Assembly (NCBI GenBank): GCA_963818505.1
Contig: CAWFSJ010000005.1
Location: 186,001-250,000 of the forward strand
DNA from: JADKAV01 sp963818505
Lineage (GTDB): Bacteria; Actinomycetota; Actinomycetes; S36-B12; UBA10799
Length of the DNA stretch: 64,000 nt
Direction of reading: 5' to 3'
Below are positions 18,336 through 25,960 of the stretch, in pieces. The translations under genes and the position numbers were made by a program. The notes beneath the pieces were generated by a model. That model was given only the letters and a program-made list of their open reading frames with translations, did no database searches and had not been told where the DNA came from. Each line of letters begins with the position of its first letter. Position 1 is the stretch's first letter.

Positions 18336-18632
18336 GTGAACGAAACACTGTCCCAGGCGCAAGTGACCGCAGAGTTGGGCAACCTGCCGGGCTGGACCGG
18401 GTCGACCGCCTCGCTTGGAAGAAGCATCGAGTTCGCCGACTTCCCCACGGCCATCCGTGCAGTGGTGGCAGTGGCCGAGGTGGCAGAGGAACTGGATCAC
18501 CACCCCGACATGGACATCAGGTGGCGCACCGTGGTGTTCACGTTGTCCACCCACTCCGCCGGCGGGGTCACCGGCCTCGATGTCCAACTGGCCCACCGCA
18601 TCAGCGACATTGCGGCATCCTTGGGCTCATGA
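18336..18632 (+). CDS. Pterin-4-alpha-carbinolamine dehydratase
   Basis: 98 aa, typical family length. AEELDHHPDMDIRW and VVFTLSTHSAGGVTGLD give the two catalytic histidines of the HHP motif and the later THxAGG signature. The enzyme dehydrates 4a-hydroxytetrahydropterin, or serves as a pterin-related cofactor protein; no aromatic hydroxylase is nearby. A GTG start (18336) is used; the stop overlaps pafB by four bases, linking expression. Confidence 0.92.
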   Translation: MNETLSQAQVTAELGNLPGWTGSTASLGRSIEFADFPTAIRAVVAVAEVAEELDHHPDMDIRWRTVVFTLSTHSAGGVTGLDVQLAHRISDIAASLGS

Positions 18633-19450
18633 GCTCCCCCAAAGGCTTCCAGCGACTGCTGGATGTGGCTTTGGCGCTGACCAGCGCCGGACGGGTCGGG
18701 CTGACGACCACAGTCCTGATGCAGCGGGTGGGATATCCCGACACTGAATCCGGCAAGCGGCAGATGATGCGCGATCTCGACGATCTGCGCGCCGTGGGGC
18801 TGGTGATCGAGAACGCGGCTGCGCTCGGTGAGGACGCCCGATATGTACTCAAGGCAGGGGACGTCAGGTGGCGCGTGGAGTTCACCGCCGAACAACGCAC
18901 GGCGCTGCAGGCGGCGCTGGCAACGGCCGACGAGGGCGGGCAGGTGGCCGTCGCGCGCAAACCGTTGCCGGTGGACCTCGACCGGGTCAGGGAAGCGGTC
19001 CGGACCCACTGCGTGATGCGCTTCGGCTACAACGGCAAGCAGCGTGAGGTCGATCCGCAGTCCTGGCACTGGTCTGCCCACGAGCTGGTCGTGACCTGCT
19101 GGGAGGCCACGACAGGGATGTTCAAGAGCTTCACCGTCTCCCGGATCCAGGACTTGCACATCGGTGCGCCCGGGTCCGCCCGGCCCCCCGCCGACGTCGA
19201 ACGCCCGCAGTTGGACCCCATCACGTGGAAGGTCGATCCCCCCGTCATCGCCGAACTGGATTGCCCTGGCTTCCAGCAGGATGTGATCGACTTAGTCGGA
19301 GGGGACGCCGATGGCGACCTCGTGTTCGTGGAAGTCACCAACCGACTGCTCTTCCTGGCACGGGTCATCGAACTGGGTTCCCGGGCACGGCTGCGGGGGC
19401 CCCAGGAACTGCGCGATGAGCTTCGTGACCTATTGATGGTGGCCGTATGA
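18629..19450 (+). CDS. pafB: PafB-like WYL-domain transcriptional regulator
   Basis: 273 aa from the ATG overlapping the dehydratase stop. An N-terminal winged-helix region (GFQRLLDVALALTSAGRVGLTTTVL..) is followed by RQMMRDLDDLRAVGL and a WYL-type domain (VMRFGYNGKQREVDPQSWHW). With PafC it forms the heterodimeric activator of the LexA-independent DNA-damage response known in mycobacteria. It is directly coupled to pafC by an ATGA overlap. Proteasome/pupylation genes, the usual neighbours in many actinobacteria, are absent here. Confidence 0.85.
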   Translation: MSSPKGFQRLLDVALALTSAGRVGLTTTVLMQRVGYPDTESGKRQMMRDLDDLRAVGLVIENAAALGEDARYVLKAGDVRWRVEFTAEQRTALQAALATADEGGQVAVARKPLPVDLDRVREAVRTHCVMRFGYNGKQREVDPQSWHWSAHELVVTCWEATTGMFKSFTVSRIQDLHIGAPGSARPPADVERPQLDPITWKVDPPVIAELDCPGFQQDVIDLVGGDADGDLVFVEVTNRLLFLARVIELGSRARLRGPQELRDELRDLLMVAV

Positions 19451-20391
19451 GCACGCGCGCGTCGGACTCCTTCGCCCGGCTCTCGGCTGTACTGAACCTG
19501 CTGCACGCCCACCCGGGCGGCCTGCGTATGGACTTCCTGGCAGACCAACTAGGGGTCCCACAGGCGAATCTGCGTCAGGAGATCCTCGACTTCTACGTCG
19601 CCGACACCCTCGGGGTGCGTCCGGACACGATCGTGTTCGTCTCCGCGGACGGTTCGGAAGCGGATCCCAGTTCCGCGGACGTGGTCCGGGTCGTCAGCGA
19701 AACCCCCACCGCCGAGATCGGGGTCGAGTTGCTGTCGCCGCAGCAATGGCTCGAGGTGTACGACAAGGCCGCACGGGTGCGCGAGATGCAACCGGACGAC
19801 GAGGCCTTGGGCGCGGCGGTGAACATAATCGCCGAGCGGATCCTCGCCGGTGTCCCCCGGCGCCCCGACAGCGACATCGGCCGCGACCTGTCCACCGCGG
19901 TGAGCAGGAGGCAGGCGGTGCGCATCGAGTACTCGCGCGCCTGGAAGCCAGGGGTCGTGACGCCCCTGGTGAACCCGCTGCGACTCGTGGAGACCGCGCG
20001 CGGCTGGGAGTTGGACGCGCTGACCCAGGAGGACCAACTACGCACCTACATCGTCGACCGGATGCGCTCAGTGTCTGTGACCGACCAGAGGTTCGAGGTG
20101 CCGCCGGGAATCACGCAGCGCCTGGCCGAACACCGGCGCCTGACTCAGGTGGACCTCGTGGTTCCGCACGGGTACCTCTGGGTCGTCGACCGGTACGCCG
20201 AGAGCAGCCATGTCACGGGCCAGGACGAGGGAGACGTGCAGGTGAGCGCGCAGTTCCTGCCGCCGGTGGCCGAGCGCGTGGGCTTGATCATCGTCACTGC
20301 CCCGAACGCCTTCGTCGTCGGACCGGATCAGTACAAGGACTCCGGACAGCGGATGGCAGAGGTGATTCTGGCCCACCACGCACTGCGTTGA
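19447..20391 (+). CDS. pafC: PafC-like WYL-domain transcriptional regulator
   Basis: 314 aa. SFARLSAVLNLLHAHPGGLRMDFLADQLGV is the HTH region; the WYL core is RRQAVRIEYSRAWKPG.. then ARGWELDALTQ, with GWEL taking the place of WYL. It is probably the partner of the upstream PafB. The C-terminal domain (about 220-314) matches the WCX-type end of these proteins. It closes a three-gene plus-strand operon (dehydratase-pafB-pafC); cysK follows after 52 bases. Confidence 0.83.
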   Translation: MSTRASDSFARLSAVLNLLHAHPGGLRMDFLADQLGVPQANLRQEILDFYVADTLGVRPDTIVFVSADGSEADPSSADVVRVVSETPTAEIGVELLSPQQWLEVYDKAARVREMQPDDEALGAAVNIIAERILAGVPRRPDSDIGRDLSTAVSRRQAVRIEYSRAWKPGVVTPLVNPLRLVETARGWELDALTQEDQLRTYIVDRMRSVSVTDQRFEVPPGITQRLAEHRRLTQVDLVVPHGYLWVVDRYAESSHVTGQDEGDVQVSAQFLPPVAERVGLIIVTAPNAFVVGPDQYKDSGQRMAEVILAHHALR

Positions 20392-20443
20392 TCGCGGTTC
20401 GGTCGCCATTGCCCTTTCGGACATGGATGGCAAACTAGGACAT

Positions 20444-21376
20444 ATGCGCATCGCCAATGACGTCACCGAACTGATCGGCAACACCCCCCTGGTCCGGATC
20501 AACCGCATCAGCGAGGGCGCCGGCGCCACTATCGCCGCCAAACTCGAGTTCTACAACCCGGCTAACAGCGTGAAGGACCGTATCGGTGTAGCCATGCTCG
20601 ACGCGGCCGCTGAGAACGGACTGCTCAATGCGGACACGGTGATCGTGGAGCCGACCAGTGGGAACACCGGGATCGCCCTGGCGATGGTCTGCGCGGCGCG
20701 CGGAATCAAGTGTGTGCTGACGATGCCGGAGACCATGAGCATGGAACGCCGCATGCTGCTGCGCGCATTCGGAGCCGACCTGGTGCTAACGCCCGGCCCC
20801 GATGGAATGGGCGGAGCGATCGCCAAGGCTGAGGAATTGGCCAAGGAGAACGAGAACTACGTGATGCCCCAGCAGTTCGCGAACCCGGCCAACCCTGCCA
20901 TCCACCGCGCGACCACTGCCGAGGAGATCTGGCGCGACACCGACGGCAAGGTGGACATCTTCGTCTCGGGGGTCGGCACGGGCGGCACTATCACTGGCGT
21001 GGGACAGGTCCTCAAGGAGCGCAACCCCGACATCCAGGTGATCGCGGTCGAGCCCACCGCGTCGCCGGTCCTCTCCGGCGGAGCCAAGGGCCCGCACCCC
21101 ATCCAGGGGATTGGCGCCGGATTCGTCCCCGAGATCCTGGACACCGGCGTTTACGACGAGATCGTGAAGGTCGAGGCCGACGACGCGATGGAGACCGCCC
21201 GCCGGTCGGCCCGGGAGGAGGGCCTGCTCGTCGGAATCTCCTCGGGAGCGGCACTGTGGGCGGCGATCGAGGTTGCCAAACGGCCGGAGAACGCGGGCAA
21301 GTTGATCGTGGTGATCATCCCCAGCTTCGGCGAGCGCTACCTCAGTACCCCGCTGTTCGCCGACCTCGCCGGCTAG
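20444..21376 (+). CDS. cysK: Cysteine synthase A (O-acetylserine sulfhydrylase)
   Basis: 310 aa from the ATG at 20444, preceded by an AGGA site; a GTG/ATG seven codons upstream is unlikely. ELIGNTPLVRIN begins the protein, NPANSVKDRIG holds the PLP lysine (Lys44), EPTSGNTGIALA binds the substrate carboxylate, GVGTGGTITG holds the phosphate and GISSGAALWAA is the C-terminal signature. It makes cysteine from O-acetylserine and sulfide. The serine acetyltransferase gene faces it 34 bases away, so both steps of cysteine synthesis are encoded together, convergently. Confidence 0.97.
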   Translation: MRIANDVTELIGNTPLVRINRISEGAGATIAAKLEFYNPANSVKDRIGVAMLDAAAENGLLNADTVIVEPTSGNTGIALAMVCAARGIKCVLTMPETMSMERRMLLRAFGADLVLTPGPDGMGGAIAKAEELAKENENYVMPQQFANPANPAIHRATTAEEIWRDTDGKVDIFVSGVGTGGTITGVGQVLKERNPDIQVIAVEPTASPVLSGGAKGPHPIQGIGAGFVPEILDTGVYDEIVKVEADDAMETARRSAREEGLLVGISSGAALWAAIEVAKRPENAGKLIVVIIPSFGERYLSTPLFADLAG

Positions 21377-21410
21377 CTCTGGGCCCCGTCGGCGGTTGCC
21401 GACCGCCGGC

Positions 21411-22256
21411 CTAGATGCCGGCTCCGTCGGCGAATGTCTCCACCTGCGTGCGTGCCTGCGTCACGAAACTGCCCGGCCGCAGGTCACTGGTGACCCAGGT
21501 CCCGCCGCCGATGACGGTGCCCTTGCCGATGGTGATCCGGCCCAGAACCGTGGCCCCGGAGTAGATGACCACGTCGTCCTCGACGATCGGGTGCCGGGGC
21601 AGACCCTTGGGCACACCGTCCAGCTTCTTCGCCCCGAGGGTCACGTGCTGGTAGAGACGCACGTTCTCCCCGATCACGGTCGTCTCCCCGATCACAACGC
21701 CGGTTCCGTGGTCGATGAAGAACCCACCACCGATGGACGCACCCGGGTGGATGTCGATACCGGTCTCGGCGCGGCCGAGGTCGCCGATGCATCGTGCGAT
21801 GAAAGGCGCACCGAGGGTGTGCAGGGTGTGAGCGATCCGGTGGTGCATCATCGCGTGGATCCCGGGGTAACAGACCAACACCTCAGCAACACTGCGGGCC
21901 GCCGGGTCACCTCGATAAGCCATCTGGATGTCGGAGCCCAGTAGGTCGCGCGTGCGCGGCAGTGTGTTCGCGAACGCGGTGATCAACTCATCGGGGTCTG
22001 TGGCAACCTCCTTGCCCGCGTGCCTGTGGAAGGCCAGTTCGGTCGACACCTCACCGCTGAGGGCACCTAGAGCTGACTCCAATTGGCGACGGACGTAGCC
22101 GTTCACATCCGGCCCGCAGGTCCCGAGCCGCTGGGGGAACAGTGCCTTGATCAGATGGTCGGTGACCTCGGACAGCACACGCCGCGAGGGGATCTCGACC
22201 ACGTCGTCGCTGCGAAGTGCGGCGAGCGCCTCAAGCACCGTGTCGTCAGCCCTCAT
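21411..22256 (-). CDS. Serine O-acetyltransferase (EpsC type)
   Basis: 281 aa. The C-terminal half is a left-handed beta-helix of hexapeptide repeats: GASIGGGFFIDHGTGVVIG and ETTVIGENVRLYQHVTLGAKKL, then HPIVEDDVVIYSGATVLGRI. The FIDHGTGVVIGET motif holds the catalytic His. The longer N-terminal helical part (about 150 residues) is typical of the EpsC branch. It acetylates serine for CysK. The start overlaps the YciI-like gene stop by four bases. Confidence 0.93.
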   Translation of the reverse strand: MRADDTVLEALAALRSDDVVEIPSRRVLSEVTDHLIKALFPQRLGTCGPDVNGYVRRQLESALGALSGEVSTELAFHRHAGKEVATDPDELITAFANTLPRTRDLLGSDIQMAYRGDPAARSVAEVLVCYPGIHAMMHHRIAHTLHTLGAPFIARCIGDLGRAETGIDIHPGASIGGGFFIDHGTGVVIGETTVIGENVRLYQHVTLGAKKLDGVPKGLPRHPIVEDDVVIYSGATVLGRITIGKGTVIGGGTWVTSDLRPGSFVTQARTQVETFADGAGI

Positions 22257-22639
22257 ATGTCGAAGTCCACAATCGAATCCTGCACGTCCTGGGGGAAGTC
22301 CTCGATCTCCTGGATGCGGCGCAACTCCAAGACGTCACCCGGCATAGCCGGACATCTCTTGGCCCACGCGACGGCCGCCTCGTGGGACTCCACTTTGAGG
22401 ATCCAGTACCCGCCCACCGCGCCTTCAACCTCGGTGTTGACCATCGACGGCCCATCGCCGCCGAACTGGAATCGGACACCCTGGCTCGGGGGATGCAACC
22501 CGTTCAGCGATTCGAGCACACCAGCGTGAGCGAGATCGGAGTTGTACTTCATCATCTTCTGGATCATCTGCGCAGACGGCAGTTCGTCGGCCGCATCCGT
22601 GCCGTACACCGCCGGGATCATCAACATCACGTAGCGCAT
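22253..22639 (-). CDS. YciI-like (DGPF-domain) protein
   Basis: 128 aa. MRYVMLMIPAVYG starts the ferredoxin-like fold; NSDLAHAGVLESLNGLHPPS and GYWILKVESHEAAVAWAKRCP match the YCII/DGPF family often linked to ECF sigma factors, though no sigma factor is adjacent here. Function unknown. It is coupled to the serine acetyltransferase. Confidence 0.85.
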   Translation of the reverse strand: MRYVMLMIPAVYGTDAADELPSAQMIQKMMKYNSDLAHAGVLESLNGLHPPSQGVRFQFGGDGPSMVNTEVEGAVGGYWILKVESHEAAVAWAKRCPAMPGDVLELRRIQEIEDFPQDVQDSIVDFDI

Positions 22640-22762
22640 GGCCGCTCCTCGTCGTCGAACCGTAAGCCTAGTTGCGAATAGCCAGCATCGACCACCGCCC
22701 GAACGGCCTCCATGCTGAAAACCGACAACTCAGTTGCCGAAGAACAACATCGCCTCCCTGAC

Positions 22763-24481
22763 CTACTGCGGCATCACGTAGGAGTCGGACAGCGCCAACA
22801 CCTCCTCGACGAAAGCGCTCTCGGCGGCAGCGTCGATGCGGGGCGCCCGGATCAAGCCCAAGGCACCGGCCCGCTGATCGTCGCTGGCCGAGGCCTGCCC
22901 GTGCAGTGTCACCGCCATGTCGGACACGTCCTGGACGAACACCGCGAAGATCCGGTCGATGTGGGCGTCGCCGAGTCCGGGGAGGCTCGAAACCGTCCCA
23001 GGCCGGGCCTGTCCTGCCGACTCGCACACCAACTGCGCGTACACGACCTGGGTGAACAACTGCCCGAGGGTGAGCAGGAAGTCGAGGTCCTTCTGCTGTT
23101 CGGCGCTGGGGGGCGCCGACATGATCATCTGCGTGAAGGCATCGACCTGCTCCAGGAACAGCGCCACGTTGGGCAGGTGCTTGTACTGCTCCAAGGCCGG
23201 CCGCCACGGCGCGAACGTGATCTTGCCCAAGCCGGACGCGTGCCCCTGGCGGAACAGGTAGCCGTCGTCGGCGGCGTCCTGGCGCATCGGGACCTCGGGG
23301 TAGTCGCCGGTCGCCATCAGGTACTGCGGGAGGAACTTCAGCACCAGAGCAAGGTTCACGTGGACCGTGCCCTCGAGTTTGGGCAGGGCCCGGATGTGCC
23401 CGGCAGCCTGCTCGAAGTATGTGTCCTTCTCGAACCCGCGTGCGGCGATGATCTCCCACAGCAGGTCGATGACCCGCTCGCCCTCGCTGGTCACCTTCAT
23501 CTTCGTGATGGGGTTGAACAGCAGGAACCGGCGGTCGTCCTCGGAGGCTTCGCGGAAGTAGTCGGCACTGCGCGCCGAGTACAGCTTCATCGCCAGCAGA
23601 CGAGCGTACGCGTCGGCGAACATCCGGCGCACGTGCGGGAATGTCGTGACCTTCGTGCCGTAGAGCACCCGGTGGTCGGCGTGGGTCACAGCCTCGTAGA
23701 AGGCGTGCTCGCAGATGCCGATGCTGGCCCAGCCCAGGTTGACCTTGCCGACGTTGACCGTGGCCAGCGCGGCGTCCCAGGCGGCCTTGCCGGTGTGCAG
23801 GATGTCGGCCTGCGTGACGGGGTAGTCGTGCAGGGCGAAGGCCGACACGTACATCTGGTCGGCGACGACGTTCTTCTGCAGTTCGTACTCCGGAGCCTGC
23901 GTATCCACGAGGAAGAACACGTACTCGTCTGTGTCGGCGAACTTCCCGAACACGCTCAACCGCCCGGCCACGTTGCCGTTGCCGATGTAGTACTTCGGTC
24001 CGTTGGCCACCCAACCGTCATCGGTGGGCGTGAGAATCATGTCGGTCGAGTAGATGTCGGCACCGTGTGTCTGCTCGGACAACCCGAAGCCGAAGATGGA
24101 CCCCGACTCCAGCAGTCTGCCCACAAGCTGTTTGGCCTCTTCGTTGTCGCTCATCCACACCGGCCCCAGCCCCAGCACCGTGACCTGCCAGGCATACCAG
24201 TAGGACAGCGAGTAGAAGCCGAGGATCTCGTTGAGGTCGTTGATCCGGGCGGTGTCCCAACGGGCGCCCTCGCCACCGACCGCCGCTGGCGTGCCGAATG
24301 CGGCAAGAATCCCCTCTTTGGCGTTGAAGTCCAGGAAGTCCTGGTACCAGGCTCGTTCGTGGAATTCGTCCTTCATCTCGGCCAGGCCCTTGTTCTCAAA
24401 GAACTCGATCAAAGCCTTGAGCTTGGCCTGCGTCTGCGGGTCGTAGGCCGACGGATCGTAGGTGTGCGGGTTGAAGAGCAT
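22763..24481 (-). CDS. Acyl-CoA dehydrogenase family protein
   Basis: 572 aa from the ATG at 24481 (MLFNPHTYD). FAD-dependent acyl-CoA dehydrogenase, longer than the 380-residue core because of a C-terminal extension (about 420-572). Recognisable parts are FGLSEQTHGADIYSTD and WVANGPKYYIGNG (flavin-binding beta domain), VNVGKVNLGWASIGIC and KLEGTVHVN, where the Glu sits at the position of the catalytic base in YEGT motifs. It oxidises an acyl-CoA to the 2-enoyl-CoA; chain length is unknown and no beta-oxidation partners lie next to it. Confidence 0.88.
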   Translation of the reverse strand: MLFNPHTYDPSAYDPQTQAKLKALIEFFENKGLAEMKDEFHERAWYQDFLDFNAKEGILAAFGTPAAVGGEGARWDTARINDLNEILGFYSLSYWYAWQVTVLGLGPVWMSDNEEAKQLVGRLLESGSIFGFGLSEQTHGADIYSTDMILTPTDDGWVANGPKYYIGNGNVAGRLSVFGKFADTDEYVFFLVDTQAPEYELQKNVVADQMYVSAFALHDYPVTQADILHTGKAAWDAALATVNVGKVNLGWASIGICEHAFYEAVTHADHRVLYGTKVTTFPHVRRMFADAYARLLAMKLYSARSADYFREASEDDRRFLLFNPITKMKVTSEGERVIDLLWEIIAARGFEKDTYFEQAAGHIRALPKLEGTVHVNLALVLKFLPQYLMATGDYPEVPMRQDAADDGYLFRQGHASGLGKITFAPWRPALEQYKHLPNVALFLEQVDAFTQMIMSAPPSAEQQKDLDFLLTLGQLFTQVVYAQLVCESAGQARPGTVSSLPGLGDAHIDRIFAVFVQDVSDMAVTLHGQASASDDQRAGALGLIRAPRIDAAAESAFVEEVLALSDSYVMPQ

Positions 24482-24582
24482 GGCACCAAGGTACCCGCGG
24501 TCGCGGCGAAGCGGTCCAACCGGTCGCTTTCGCCTGACCGAAGCCCGCCCAACGTGGCGCGGCTGCACTGCACACTTAGCCC

Positions 24583-24837
24583 ATGTGCCGAAACATCACC
24601 ACCCTGCGGGGTCTTGAGCCCGCGGTCACCGATGCTGAGATCCGCGCCGCCGCCGAGCAGTACGTGCGTAAGGTCAGCGGCGTGTCCAAACCGAGTCCGG
24701 CCACCCAGGACGCCTACAGCGCAGCCATCGAAGCCGTCGCGGCGGCCACCACCACGCTGCTCGCCGACCTTCCCCCACGCCGGCAACCCCCGCGCAACGA
24801 CCCCCCACTGCGCAGGCTGGGGCTCATCACACCTTGA
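24583..24837 (+). CDS. DUF2277 protein
   Basis: 84 aa. It opens MCRNITTLRGLEP and continues TDAEIRAAAEQYVRKVSG, then IEAVAAATTTLLADL, matching the DUF2277 family over its full length. The conserved Cys2-Arg3-Asn4 suggests a metal or redox role, but none is established. Divergent from the acyl-CoA dehydrogenase, with a gap of about 100 bases. Confidence 0.92.
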   Translation: MCRNITTLRGLEPAVTDAEIRAAAEQYVRKVSGVSKPSPATQDAYSAAIEAVAAATTTLLADLPPRRQPPRNDPPLRRLGLITP

Positions 24838-24887
24838 GCGCTTTGACCAGCGGATTGTCGCGCTGTTGCCGGTCGTTCATCTGGATC

Positions 24888-24934
24888 GTCGCGTTGTTGC
24901 TGGTTTCTGACCAGAACACCAGCAACAACGCAAC
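24888..24934. terminator. Inverted repeat between convergent genes
   Basis: Two 17-base arms (24888-24904 and 24918-24934, one mismatch) built on gcgttgttgctggt, with a 13-base loop. It sits between the convergent DUF2277 gene and a minus-strand membrane protein gene, where a bidirectional terminator is expected; there is no clear T run. Confidence 0.5.
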
Positions 24935-24995
24935 AGTGGCGCTTCCATCGCCGTAACAACGTCACAAACGGGCGGCCGGGACGGACCGCGCCGCG

Positions 24996-25628
24996 TCAGG
25001 CCTCGACCCCGGCGTCCGTGCTCCGGAACAATGCGGCCCATGCCGTCAGCAGCCAGGCCGCGACGAAACCGATCACCAGCCAGGTGGTGAACGAGGCGAC
25101 CCAGCCGCGCACGAAGAATGCGTTGAGCGCCGAGGCCAGCCACATGACCAGCAGAACTGCGAGCGTGATCGCGACGGTCACCAGGTAGCGCACGGGCCGC
25201 GAACGGATGGCGGCGAAGTTGGCACCCAGCGGATTGCGCACCCCGGCCGCCGCGGCCACCGGCAAGAACGGCGTCAAGGCCAGCACCAGCACGCCGGGCC
25301 AGAAGTAGAAACCGAGTCCGACCGTGACCACCACCGTCCAGCCCACGACCCAGAGAGCGAAGAGCCCGAACCGCGTCCCCCGCAGATCGCCCAGACCGCT
25401 GCGTTCATCGACGCTGCGCACGGCGATGTGCGCCATCAGCGCGAACGCCAAAAGCAGCACCGCGGCGGAGATCCCGACGGCCAGCCAGAGCGCCGACAGC
25501 GCCAGCAGCGACGACTGCACGACGGCATTGAGCAACGACACCAGGATGAACGGCAGGAACCCGCGCCACATGCGCACCAGTCCCGTTCCGAGGACGGTCC
25601 ACCCGTACTGCTTCTGCGCAACGCTCAT
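24996..25628 (-). CDS. Polytopic membrane protein of unknown function
   Basis: 210 aa from the ATG at 25628, which overlaps the lipoprotein stop by four bases. About five hydrophobic helices: roughly 22-42, 46-66, 88-108, 110-128 and 145-165, with a final helix near 175-200. MSVAQKQYGWTVLGTGLVRMWRG is the cytoplasmic start. No family motif recognised. It forms an operon with a Tat phosphoesterase and a lipoprotein, so it probably belongs to an envelope function. Confidence 0.78.
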   Translation of the reverse strand: MSVAQKQYGWTVLGTGLVRMWRGFLPFILVSLLNAVVQSSLLALSALWLAVGISAAVLLLAFALMAHIAVRSVDERSGLGDLRGTRFGLFALWVVGWTVVVTVGLGFYFWPGVLVLALTPFLPVAAAAGVRNPLGANFAAIRSRPVRYLVTVAITLAVLLVMWLASALNAFFVRGWVASFTTWLVIGFVAAWLLTAWAALFRSTDAGVEA

Positions 25629-25960
25629 GGCAGACGCTCCCCGGCCGCTTCGATGACATCCTGGACAGGGCCGGAGAAGATCTGTTCCCCGCCCACGGTG
25701 ATGGTCATGATCTGCGGCTCGACCTGGGGCACCGACACCGCGATCGGTTTCTTGTCCAGCGTTGTCCCCTCGCAGGTGAACTCCTGCTCGTTCTCCACGC
25801 ACTTGGGCGCGGCCAACAGCGCGATGTTCTTCTGTAGCAGCACGTCGTCCGCGGCGATCTCCACGGTCGCCAGCGGTCCTCCGCTGACCTGCTGCAACGC
25901 GTCGACCTGCGAACACCCCACGAGCAGGGGCGCCGCGAGCAACCAACTCCACCTCCTCAT
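25625..25960 (-). CDS. Small lipoprotein
   Basis: 111 aa. Signal peptide MRRWSWLLAAPLLVGCSQ with lipobox LVGC, so Cys16 is the likely lipidated residue. The mature part contains two further cysteines (KCVENEQEFTCEG), spaced to form a disulfide, and a short beta-rich domain. No function recognised. Overlaps both neighbours by ATGA junctions. Confidence 0.8.
   Translation of the reverse strand: MRRWSWLLAAPLLVGCSQVDALQQVSGGPLATVEIAADDVLLQKNIALLAAPKCVENEQEFTCEGTTLDKKPIAVSVPQVEPQIMTITVGGEQIFSGPVQDVIEAAGERLP

Noticed and set aside
22712..24910. Plus-strand open frame of 732 codons
   Set aside because: Antisense to the acyl-CoA dehydrogenase; composition (His/Asp/Val-rich) is that of a shadow frame.
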